A stretch of 64,000 nt of DNA from Phellopilus nigrolimitatus (lineage: Eukaryota > Basidiomycota > Agaricomycetes > Hymenochaetales > Hymenochaetaceae), in assembly GCA_021029095.1 (NCBI GenBank), contig JAJOHG010000064.1, positions 1-64,000 of the forward strand. The letters are read 5' to 3'. Shown here in pieces: positions 23,991 through 34,297 of this stretch (positions are counted from its first letter, which is position 1; each line of letters begins with the position of its first letter). The notes below the pieces were generated by a model. It was not told the DNA's origin and made no database searches. It saw nothing but the letters and a program-made list of their open reading frames with translations. The translations under genes and the position numbers were made by a program.

Positions 23991-25500
23991 TCAAAGGCGG
24001 ACCGGCAACTGACGGATTTACAGTTAAGTATAGCATAAAAGACATAAAGAGATCCGACAACATACCAAAGGAAATTCTGCCAATAACGCCTCGTAGAATA
24101 GGAACCCGACCAGTCCGAGTGCGCCAAATACAAGGGGGAACAAGGACGCGCGGAGCGGAGACGACCAAGGGAAGACCGCGCCGCACCAGGTCAGGGCTAT
24201 GGCGAGGGAGCAAGTGCTCGACATAACAAGGAAGGTTCCTCTGAATCGGACGTCTAGACCATGAATTACATTCGTGAAAATAGAAAATAGAAAATTCGTC
24301 GTTACGAACATCATGTCTATCCGCTTTATCTTCTCGCCGAAATCGCCTTCGGGGGTCTTCAGAACGCATGAAATAGCAACCACGAGGACGGCCGTCATGC
24401 CAGTGATTGGGAGGTTTAAATCTATATTTGAAAGAGGAGAATGGGTAATCAATTTGTGTAAGTGTAAGTGTTGGCGGGCGCGTCTCAGGCTCTTTACTTA
24501 CAGAAAAGCCATCTCCACGCGCCACTCTGCGCGAGCGCGCCTCCGACAGCAGGCCCGATCTCTGCTGCGAAACACCACGTCCTTTTAAAAATCGCAAAAG
24601 AAAAAGAAAAAGAGGTTATAACCCGGACTGGATCGCACGCAGTCAAACCCCTCCTTACAACACCGTAATAGCCCATTGAACGCGCCCCGCGTTCATCGAG
24701 CGGTACGACGTCCGCCATCGAGAAGAGGCCCGCTCTCTGGACAGCTAGAAATTCGGACGGCTTAGCGGCAGTTTGCATAAACTATAAGCGCAAAGAATGC
24801 AAGCGTACGTACCACGCCCTGCGACGAGGACTACGTCGGAAGGGGCGGGCGGCTCCGCACATGGCGCTGCCCAAGGAAAAGAAAAGCAGAGAAGCGAGCA
24901 CATGACTGGCCGCCTGCCGAAGGCCTGTGGAGTCGAGTACGCGCGATATATAGGATATATAGGTGAGTAGGGAGACCCGAAGATCGGAGCTGAACGGACG
25001 AACGAACTTACTTGGGCCATCCCGCGCCCGTCGTCGGCATGAACGCGGTCGCGCCGCTATGTCGTACGTACGCCGAGCCGGCCCACGCGAACTCCGTTCC
25101 GTGCAGGTCGTCGTCGGTAGAGCGAGCCGTCGATCGATATCGAGCTCTGCGGGGGTGCAACAAGCAACAATAAGTTTTTAATAATACAGTAATTAGAGCA
25201 CACAACGGCGGAGATGGAATCAATCGACGAATCTCGGTTGCAGCCAGCTGACATACTGTATGTATGTACGCACGGTCTCGAGCAGGGCAATGGAATAGGT
25301 GGCATTGGTGACGAGGATTTATTATGGCCCAGAAACGCCGTCCCTCTGTGCTGCTGGTGAGGTAGTATCAAGCGTTGGGTTCCCGGAGAACGCGTGTGAG
25401 AAGCCAAGATTCCAATAGAGCTAGCAACTAGGAGGAGGAGGAGACGCAGGAGCGGAATGTTCGGATTCTGCTTTCCCCTGCAGCAGCATAGCAGTAGTCC
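23991..25500 (-). pseudogene. Inverted, decayed 5' half of the MFS transporter
   Basis: The minus strand repeats the 5' half of the transporter at 17425-19828: LQGKAESEHSAPASPPPP, SSIS, DDLHGTEFAWAGSAY, ATAFMPTTGAGW, FGRRPVM, SMADVVPLDERGA, IGPAVGGALAQSGAWRWLF, NLPITGMTAVLV and MSSTCSLAIALTWCGAVFPW, then GALGLVGFLFYEALLAEFPL. Frame shifts and stops occur in the first exons, and the copy ends where the transporter would continue into its second half. The same introns are kept, so this is a DNA-level duplication and not a retrocopy. It could not make a complete transporter. Confidence 0.85.
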
Positions 25501-26991
25501 CTGGGAACAACAACGGGCAAACTTGAGAGCCAGCTAGCCGTGGCGCGTTCTTGGCGTTGGAATCTGACGCTGGCCGGCGAACATGGGCGGGAGCAGGCGA
25601 GACAACCCCGCAGACTTCACAAAAATCTGGAGCGAGCGTATCTGTGCAGGGGCTGTTTGCGGCGCAACACAACGCATGTGCGCAGCGGCCGAACGCGCAC
25701 AGCCAAGGGAAGGTGTTCACATCTCATGAATCACGATTCCTGTATGTGAATACGGCGACAGACCATCAGCGTTGAAAAGAATAGAGGTCTTTTGCTATCA
25801 ATCCGAGGGCCAGGACGGGAAGTGCGCGTGCCTGGACTTGGGCGCTCCCGCCGGCTTTGTCAGGCGGGCCCGCTTCCGTCGTCTGATTTGGTTTTGCGCC
25901 CCTTCCGCTGGCAGACACCAGGCACCAGGCACGCGAACGTCGTGGCGTGGGACGCGCACGCGCACCTCCTCGGCTGCGCGGCTGGCTGTCCCCCTGCTCG
26001 GGAAAACCCACGGCGTCGAGTCCATCTTCACGAAGACGAAGACGCGATGCGAGCGTCGCCCGCTGTTTTCGTCTCTCGTTCTGGGTTCTGGGTTCTGGTT
26101 CTGCGTTCTAGTTTCTGGTTCTGGGTTCTGTATTTGTAACTGCGTTCTGCGTAACTGCGTCTGTCTGTGTCTAAGACTGTGACTCACTTCTGCCCTTCTG
26201 GCCCTTCTGGCCCTTCTTTCCCTCCTGATACGGCAGCAATGCGCGCAGCGGTCCCCCGGGGGCGCAGCTGACGCCTGATGCTTGCGCGCCGGACCCATCA
26301 CCATCACATCACGTCGACGCCGCGAAGCGTCTGTCGACCGCGGGGCACCCATATGTCGTCCGAAGCGCCTCGCAGGAGACGGAAGCGCGTGCATGTGTGA
26401 GTGTGTGTGGGCGTGGGATTGGGCCGGCCTGCGCGTTTCTGGTTCTGTTGCTCTGTGTTCTCTGCCGTATACATACTGGGCTGTGAATTCTGCGTTCTGC
26501 TTTCAGTATTACGCGGGTTCTGTGTTCTGTGTTCTGTGTTCTGTGTTCTAGGTTCCGCATGCGCGTCTGTCTGTCTGCGTCTGTCCATCCCAGCTCCCCC
26601 CTGCGCACGCACGCGCATTCCATTCTGATGCTGATGCTGATCGAGACTATACTTATACCTTGTACCACCGAGACTGTAGAAAGCCAGAAAGCCACACTGG
26701 CGTCCTCGGGCACCACACACCCACACTCCCCGGCTGGGCTGATTCAATCCCCGGGCTCCTGCTGAATTACTATTACTATTAGGAAGCGCCTTACGAAGAA
26801 CGGCTAAGCGGTATTACGTGGGGCCGCACATGGCTGACGCGAACACGACCCAGCGCACCGCACGCGCGCGGGTACAAAGGCTCCGCGCGGCGCTCAAGGG
26901 GGCGTTCTGCGGGCCCCGCTCATCACACTCGCACTCGGACACTCTGTCTTCTTCGAGAAATACGCATTCGAACGCGGACGATACGCACAAG
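25490..26991. other. Duplicated MFS flank, then low-complexity intergenic DNA
   Basis: About 25490-25773 is the inverted copy of the transporter 5' flank. From 26075 to 26150 and 26430 to 26570 the plus strand is full of TTCTG-based short repeats (TTCTGGG, TTCTGTG units). No gene is recognised. The last 200 bases should be the promoter of the reductase-like gene starting at 26992; an in-frame upstream start near 26830 is possible but adds a low-complexity leader. Confidence 0.5.
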
Positions 26992-28438
26992 ATGGCTACT
27001 GCTACCAACACGAACACCACCAACACGAACAAGGCAGAAGCGGGCGCGGGCGCGAAGGGCCGCGTGCTCGTGACGGGCGCGTCGGGCTTCGTCGGCGCAC
27101 ACGTCGTCGCGGCGCTCCTCGCGGAGGGGTACTCCGTGCGCGCGTGCGTCCCCTTCCCTCTCTCTCCCTCGCTAGCGTGCGGTGCACTGACGGACGCGCA
27201 CAGGACGGCGCGCGGCGCGAAGCTGGACACGCTGCGCGCGGCGTTCGCGGAACACGCCCCCACGCTCTTCGAGGTGGTCGAGATCGCGGACGTCGCGACG
27301 GCGGACTTTGGGCCCGCGCTCGCGGGTGCGTGCGGCTTCCTTCCTTTCTCTTTCTCTTTCTCTTTCTTGTGTGTGTGTGTGTGTGCTGACGGCTGTGTGG
27401 GGTTGGAATCGGACAGGCGTGACGGCTGTCGTGCACACGGCGGCGCCGCTCGCGGGGCGCGCGACGCCGCGGGACACGCTCACCGTGCGTCCCCCATCCC
27501 ATCCCATCTCTCTTTCTTCGCCTGTGAACGGAGGCTGACGCGCGCGGCAGACGGCGGTGGAGGGCGCGCTGAACGTGCTGCGCCAGGCGGCGACGGCGGG
27601 CGTGCCGAAGGTCGTGCTGACGAGCAGCTGGGGGACGCACGTCGACCGTACGATCGCCTTCCCCCCCTCCCTTTTTGTTTGTCTGTGCTGATGCGTGGGC
27701 GGGACGGGCAGCGGACCTGAAGCAGCAGTACCAGGGCGGCACGATCGACGAGAACAGTTGCGTGGCCTGTATTATTTATAAGCTACACTCGCTGACCGTT
27801 GCGTAGGCTGGGGCACCGTCTCGGAGGCGGAGCTGCTCAGCGGCGCGCAGAACCCGCTGTGGGTGTACCTCGGCGCGAAGATCCTTGCAGAACAGGCCGC
27901 GTGGGCGTTCGCGGAGGAGCCCGCACGCGCCGGCGCGCTGGACCTCGCGTGCGTGAGCCCGCCGTTCATCTACGGGCCGTTCGCGCGGGGCATGGCGCCC
28001 GCGGGCGGCGCGGCGGCCGCGGGGACGGACGCGTTCGTGTATGCGCTGATCGCCGGGGAGGGCGGGACGGGGAGGAAGCTCCCGCCGCTGTTCTCGCCGT
28101 ACTTCGCGGACGTGCGCGACGTTGCGCGCGCGCACGTCGCTGCGCTGGGGGCGGGGCGCCTCCCCGGGGGGCAGAGGAAGCGGTTCGTGATGAGCGGGGG
28201 CGCGTTCACGTGGGCGCAGGCGGCGGCGCATATCGCGGCTGTGCGGCCTGAATTAAAGGAGAGGGTGACGGACGTGAGCGGGGAGAGCCTGGAGCTGCCT
28301 GCGGGCCTGGCTGTGAACGATACGCGGCTTGTCGAGAGGGTGTTGGGCCTGGGCGAGTATGTGCCGTGGGAGAAGATGGTCGAGGATACGGTGGATGATC
28401 TGCTGGTGCTTGAGCGCACGGCGTGGGCAGGGAAGTGA
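26992..28438 (+). CDS. NAD(P)-dependent epimerase/dihydroflavonol-4-reductase-like protein, copy 1
   Basis: This is an extended short-chain dehydrogenase of the dihydroflavonol reductase / methylglyoxal reductase (Gre2-like) type, which reduces carbonyls with NADPH. The start at 26992 gives a Thr/Asn-rich leader, then GRVLVTGASGFVGAHVVAAL (Rossmann GxxGxxG). After introns come VEIADV, GVTAVVHTAAPLAG, VEGALNVLRQA, KVVLTSSWGTHVD (catalytic Ser) and PLWVYLGAKILAEQAAW (catalytic Y-x3-K). Then SPPFIYGPFARGM, YFADVRDVARAHVAAL and ERVLGLGEYVPWEKMVEDT lead to GK and TGA at 28438. Base use is extremely GC/CpG-rich. The paralogue at 50765-52625 is interrupted by a transposon. Confidence 0.87.
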
Positions 28439-29572
28439 GCGCGCAATGGGAATAGGAGAAGTGAGCAGTTTCTTTCTCTGTGTATGTACAATACAGTCGC
28501 ATTGCAACAACTTTGCCTCATACCGCAAAAGAAACCACTGATTCGGTTGTGTCCAAATAACCTGGAGAGCGCTTACCTTGCTCCACCTGAATGCCATTCC
28601 ATAGTCAAGCCATCCAGTGCTCCATATAAACCACTCTCAGATTGCTACAATGATACCCCATGGGAGGGAGGAGGGAGGAACGGCGCAGAGCCACCCAGAC
28701 AAACAAATCACCAGCAAAGCTTTGGAATAGCTCAAGGACGGACCCCTTCAAGCACATGGAAAAATACTCCAAAAAGGGAACTTGAAAAGAAGTAGTGCCC
28801 GGCAGCCAGTAAGGCCAGATGCTATGATTTTGAGCCTGAGGGTGCATTGCTGCATATAGCAAGAAGTCCCACTCACTTTTATGTATGCCCAAGGCCAGGC
28901 AAAAGAGCCAATGGTTATGTGGAGCTGAATATCGCAGGATCCCCCTGGGGCATTTAGTGAGGGGAGATGGGTTGTAAAGGTCATGGAAGATGGAGCACCA
29001 GTTCCGACAGATTCAATGCAGCAGATATAATCAAGGACAGCAATTTCCTGTCTGAAGACATCTTCCCCGCCTGGCAGGCACAATCACTGAACATGACCCC
29101 CATTGGAACATCTTTGAAGTTTGGTATTAGACAAAAATTGCAGTCAGGAAAAGACCAGAAACCCCTCAGAAACAAGGAAAGAATTGAAGAGGGGCACTTT
29201 TGGAGGAGTGTATAAAGATTGACATTTAAAAAAAAAATTAATTAATTTCTCTCGTTAGCAGCGTGTCTAAACATGTGGAGTGGTACTGGAGGCCAGAGGA
29301 GGATCCACCCAAGTATTGAATTGGCAATATATATATATATATTTTTGTGGTTGTGGGAATAATGGAGCAAAAACATCTCGAGAGTTACATGGATATGTCA
29401 CACCCGGGCATAAACTTTTGGCATGTGGCTGTACGTGTACCATGTAGATAAGCGCGCTACGATGTAAATGTAATTTGAGGTCCTTTTGGATGAGTGGGAT
29501 CGGCGGGATCGGCGCGGCGTTGCCGAGGGCGTGCCTTGCGTGAGTGAATGGATGGGCGCTTGTGTGTGTGCA
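28439..29572. other. CpG-poor, transposon-like non-genic DNA
   Basis: After the very CpG-rich reductase gene the composition changes abruptly. In 28500-29240 only about ten CG dinucleotides are present in some 740 bases, with many TG and CA. Reading frames are short on both strands and show no domain I recognise. This is the look of a decayed methylated mobile element. From 29300 the DNA becomes AT-rich, with an (AT)n run near 29328. Confidence 0.45.
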
Positions 29573-29599
29573 TGTGTGTGTGTGTGTGTGTGTGTGTGT
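29573..29599 (+). repeat. (TG)n microsatellite
   Basis: This is an uninterrupted TG dinucleotide run directly abutting the left end of the TA-flanked MITE at 29601. Confidence 0.9.
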
Positions 29600-29600
29600 A

Positions 29601-30081
29601 CAGTTGATTATCTCATAACGCATACGGCCGTTCCAATATTTCTTATGCATTAGTAGATAATATGCAATAGTAAATATATTTAAATGATATTTAAATGATT
29701 TAAATAGTATATCTCTTGTTATACAGAGTGACTAAGCTCGGTGCCATCCGAATTTGGCATATTATGTCATGACAGAACCATAGAAACTCCGAAACTTACA
29801 CCTTTTAAAGCGTAATAATCCCGGAACATTGTTCCCGAAGTAACACAGTTTTATCTCATATAATGTGGGATGTATTTTTTTAAAAACTGGAGCCCAAATT
29901 TTCTAAAATTGCTTATATAGCTATGCTATGTATTTATGCATAAACTCTCCAAAGTTTTATGCAATATTAAATAGCAGAACTTTGTGCATATCAACGCAGG
30001 CACGACGTCGGGACCAATCATTTTCTATGCATTAATAGATTTATGCATTAGTAGCCTAATTCGTTATGAGATAATCAACTG
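29601..30081 (+). mobile_element. Tc1/mariner-type MITE, 481 bp, perfect 20-bp inverted repeats
   Basis: The left end CAGTTGATTATCTCATAACG (29601-29620) is the exact reverse complement of the right end (30062-30081), and both ends are flanked by TA (29599-29600 and 30082-30083). CAGT termini with a TA target duplication are the hallmark of Tc1/mariner-type elements. The interior is AT-rich, has no coding capacity, and carries repeated TATGCATTAGTAG-like motifs near both ends in inverted arrangement. It is therefore a non-autonomous copy needing a transposase from elsewhere. Confidence 0.85.
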
Positions 30082-30291
30082 TAGATGTGATGTGGCCCAC
30101 CCTCTGGGACCCGCGTTCTCTTCTGCGCGATGCTGATGCTGATACTGATGCCGGTTCCGGTGCCCGTGCGGGCGTGTGTGAAGAGATCCTGCGCACGCGC
30201 TTACGGCAGGCAGGCAGGCAGGCAGGCAGAGCCTCCCTCATGCGCCTCCAGTCCTTCCGCCCACACCACAATCACAACCACAACCGCCGAA

Positions 30292-32863
30292 ATGCCCGCG
30301 CCCTCCAGCACCACCACAGCCCTCGCGCTCCTCGCAGCGCTGCTCCTACTCTTTCTCGCGCGGCGCCGCCCGCGCGCCGGCCTTCCCCCCGGCCCGCGCG
30401 CGGGCCTCCTCGGCGACCACCGCGCGCGCGTCCCCGCGACGCAGCCGTGGCTCGCGTTTGCGGCGTGGGCGCGGGAGTACAAGTGTGCGTTGCGTTGCGT
30501 TCTGTTCGTGTGGGGTGTGCGATGGGCGCTGACGCGCTGTTGTTGTGGACCGGGTAATGTGCAGGCCCGATTGTCAGCTTTTACCTGGGCCGGACGCCGA
30601 ATATCGGTGCGTTTTCGTTTTTGTGTGTGTGTGTGTGAGGCGGGCGCGGGCTGATGGTGGCACTGGCGTGCGCGCGCGCGCAGTGCTCAACGACATGCAG
30701 ACCGCGACGGACCTGCTCGACAGGCGCGGCGAGATCTACTCGAGCCGCCCGCGCAACATCATGGGGTGCGTTCTCTCTCTCTCCTCGCGTATGTAGACTC
30801 GCCGGCTGACGCGCCGCAGCCAGGAGATCCTGTCCGACAACATGCGCGGGCTCGCGATGGCGTACGGCCCGCGCTACCGGCAGTGGCGCAAGGTGCGTCG
30901 CGCTCGCGCTCCCTCTTTTTCCTGCCGAGGAGAATAACACGCGCCGGGAAACCAGTTCCAGCACGGCGGGATGGCGGGCCGCGCCGCGCACGCGTACGTG
31001 CGCGTGCAGGAGCTCGAGGCGGGCGTGCTCCTGCGCGAGCTGCTCGGCGCGCCGCCGGGGGAGGTCTCTGTGCGCTTGTTGCGGTGCGTCTCACCCTTCC
31101 CGTTTCCTTTTTTTTTTGTCTTGGAAGAGCGCTGAGAAAAGTGGGAGGGGGGCACAGGTACGCGACGTCCGTCGCGTTCGCGATCAGCTACGGCAGCCGC
31201 ATCCGCGACCTCGGCGAGCCGGTCGTGCGCGAGAACTCGCGCGCGCAGATGGGTGCGTGCGCGTGATGGGCCCCGCATATGCGAATTGAACTGACTGGCT
31301 GGCTGGCGCCTTGTATCGTGTGTGGACAGCGTTTGGGAAGTGCGTCGTTTTCTTCGCGTTACGGACTATTGTATGTTTTAGAAATTTCTGACACTGCTCT
31401 AGGACGACGTGAGTCGGATGGATACGGTATGCGCGAGAAGTGTGGCTGATGGGCTGGGAAATGGAAAACAGCATACCCGGGCGGTACATTGTCGAGTCTG
31501 TGCGTCTGCGCGGTCTCCCTTTCTGACACGGTGTTTGGACCCGGCTGACATCGAGATCCTGTTCTCTCTCGGGGCAGTGGCCGATCCTCCTGTGGCTCCC
31601 GGTGCGCCCCTCCCTCCCGCATCCCAAGAAAGAGAAAGAAAAAAGAGGACACTGACAAGCCCCGCGCCCGCCCTCCAGAAACCCCTCCAGTGGTTCCGCC
31701 ATGAGCAAGAACGCACGCGCGCGCTCGACGCCGCGCTCTACACGCGCCTCCTGCGCGAGGTCGCGCGCAAGATGGAGCGCGGCGCCGCGCAGCCGTGCCT
31801 CTCCGCGCACATGCTCGAGACGGTCGGCGAGACGGGAGAGCTGAGCGAGCTCCAGATGGCGTATAATGTGAGCAGTAGTTTCTCCGCGGGCGTGCATACG
31901 GTGCGTGTTTCTTTTTTTAGCGAGCTTTTGAGCTGAGCTTCGCTGAGGGTTGGGGCTGATTGGTGTATGTTGTGTGTGTGCAGGTGGCGGCGACGTTCGA
32001 CGTCTTCCTGCGTGCGTCTCCCCCGTCCGTCGCAGAGGAGAAAAATGCTGACCTGAACAATGCGCGCACGCCCAGTGGCGATGCTGCACCACCCCGCGTG
32101 CGCCGCGCGCGCACAGGCGGAGCTCGACGCCGTCGTCGGCGCGGCGCGCCTCCCCACGCACGCGGACGCGCGCGCGCTGCCGTACCTGTGCGCGCTCGTG
32201 AAGGAGGTGCAGCGGTGCGTCCCGTCCCGCCTTCTTCATCCCTCTTCCTTCTCCCGTGGCATCGAGGCAACTGGCTGACGCCGGAGGAGCGCAGGTGGCG
32301 CCCGATCGCGCCGACGGGCGTCGCGCACGCCGTCACTGAGGACGACACGTACGCGGGCTACTTCATCCCGAAGGGCGCGACGGTGTACGCCAACATCTAG
32401 TGCGTCCGCCGCTCTCTTTTCAATAACACCCATTTCTCTGTCCGCTCATCATGCATGAATGACGCGCAGCGCGATAGCGAAGGACCCCGCGGCCTTCCCC
32501 GAGCCGGAGGCCTTCCGGCCGGAGCGCTTCCTCGGCGCGGAGGGCGCGGAGGGCGCGCCGTTCGACCTGCCCTTCGGCTTTGGGCGGCGCGCATGCCCCG
32601 GGCGGGACGTCGCGCTCCAATCCCTGCTCATCGTGCTCGCGCGCGTGCTGTGGGCGTTCGACGTGCGCCCTGCGCCGCCGTACGTCGACCCGCGCACGGG
32701 GCGCGTGGACGCGGGCCTGCCGGATGCGGACGCGTTTGTGGGCGGGCTGGTGAGTCGCCCCGTGCCGTTTGGCGTGAGGATGGTGGTGAGGGGCGAGGAG
32801 AGGAGGAAGGTTGTGGAGAGGGAGGCGGAGGCGGCGGAGGGGGAGCTGGGGGCGTGGGAGTGA
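30292..32863 (+). CDS. Cytochrome P450 monooxygenase, copy 2
   Basis: This is a paralogue of the P450 at 4888-7443 with the same intron pattern. The membrane anchor is ALALLAALLLLFLARRRPRA and the hinge LPPGPRAGLLG. YATSVAFAISYGSRI and KPLQWFRHEQERTRALDA are shared with copy 1. The I-helix is FSAGVHTVAATFDVF, with His where an acidic residue is usual. The K-helix is EVQR followed by WRPIAPTGVAHAV; FRPERFL and the heme loop FGFGRRACPGRDVA with its Cys are intact. A 24-base micro-exon at 31578-31601 encodes WPILLWLP. An apparent TAG at 32398 falls at an exon end and is removed by the intron before AIAKDP. The joins around 31255-31470 were not resolved and include a possible stop. The gene is extremely GC-rich. 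Confidence 0.82.
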
Positions 32864-34297
32864 GAAGGGGCTGGGAGGGGGGTGCTGGGAAGCGTCTGGA
32901 TAGTTTGAGAATAGAGGTGCTGTGCCGGCGAGACGCGTCGACCGTTTGTTGTTTTTGGAACGCGCGCGCGCGCGTCACGTGCCTTCGGCAAAGAGCCTGT
33001 GTTCCTGTTTTTGTTTTTCGGCTCTGTGATTGCTTGTGAGGTTTCGCGATTTTAGGTCTCTGGACGCTTGTTGGCTGAAATGTTTCTGATTTCTAACTTC
33101 TACGCTGCCGTTGGGCCCTGGGTGGGTCTTCCCATGCTGAAGCGAGCTCGAATGACGTTTGATTTCTGCGAAGAACCAAGCACTCCCTATCACCATCACT
33201 AGATGGAGACGTGCGAGCTGGGCTCGACAGAGCGGGCTTTGCGCTTCCTTCCGCTCGTGGTGCTTTTAGACACTTGGAGACTGATACGACACGCTTCATT
33301 CATCACGCTCGCGAATACCTGCTTTGACGATGCTATTCTCGTGCTGGCGACCTATCACTAGAGTCAACTGAGAGATGGACATCTCGTCTTGATACATGAC
33401 ACTTGTCGCTGGGAACTGAACTGGCCAGCGACACGGTGAGAGTCTGGACGCAGGAAGCCCGCTTAACGGCCGTGTCGTGATCATCAACTGCAAGAGCAAA
33501 GGCCAACCGCCTTCCCCAGGAAAAGATCCTCAAGGCACCCTCGGAGCGTATTCGAGTATTGCACAGGTATCTGGGTCTGCTTTGCGTCGGAAGTAGGAGG
33601 CAGGAACACATTATGCCTAATAAACTCCGGACGCGTTTCCTTTCTCGGGGTGGGAGCAAACTCGGCCTGCGGCTTCGACTTCGCGACGTGGGCGGGCGAG
33701 GCGCGGTGTTGCCGCGTTGTGGCAGCGCGCGCTCTGTCTCTGGACAGGAACCGCGGTAGATCTTCGCGAAGCCCAAGCGCCTGTCGGACGTGCGTCCTTG
33801 GACCTGGCGAAGGAGCGCACTTCTGCGTGAACAACAAAAAAAAAAAAAAAAAAAAAAAAAACCTACACGGGCGGTGTTCCTGGGCTGCCTTCACCTTCTG
33901 GCTCTTTTTGGCTCTTCGCTGGCTCTGCTCGTCTGTATCATCGAGAAATAGCCGTGGGCTCTTACTCACGCACTTCATCTAATGCCAGAAGAATAGAAGC
34001 GAGCGCAGTATCCCACGGGGCGCGTGAGCCGTAGCCCCAAAACAGTCCTGCTCGATCATGTCGACGCAAGCAATGCATCATCGAAGCGCCAGGCTGCTGT
34101 CTACGTCTGAGGCGCCAACGGCTTTGATGGATGGAGTGGCTGGGACGCGTCTTCTTCCTGATGGTACGAGTTCGCCTTCGCCATAAATGTGGTCGCTTCG
34201 CTGCGGCTATAGGCACTTTGCTCTGTTGGTCTGGCACCTCTGCGTCTTGTCTTCGCGCAGCACATAAACACGATTTATCAGCTTGGAAGCCGCAGAC
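32864..34297. other. Intergenic with A26 tract
   Basis: No gene is recognised in about 1.4 kb. An uninterrupted run of 26 A lies at 33836-33861, which could be the tail of an old retroposed sequence, though I found no flanking direct repeats. The last part should be the promoter of the DUF6534 gene at 34298. Confidence 0.4.

Noticed and set aside
32396..32400. In-frame TAG in the second P450 suggesting a pseudogene
   Set aside because: It falls at an exon end; removing the intron that follows joins TA to C and gives ANIYAIAKDP, matching the family.
33836..33861. A26 run as the tail of a retrocopy
   Set aside because: No target duplication and no recognisable gene-like sequence upstream; noted only as a homopolymer.
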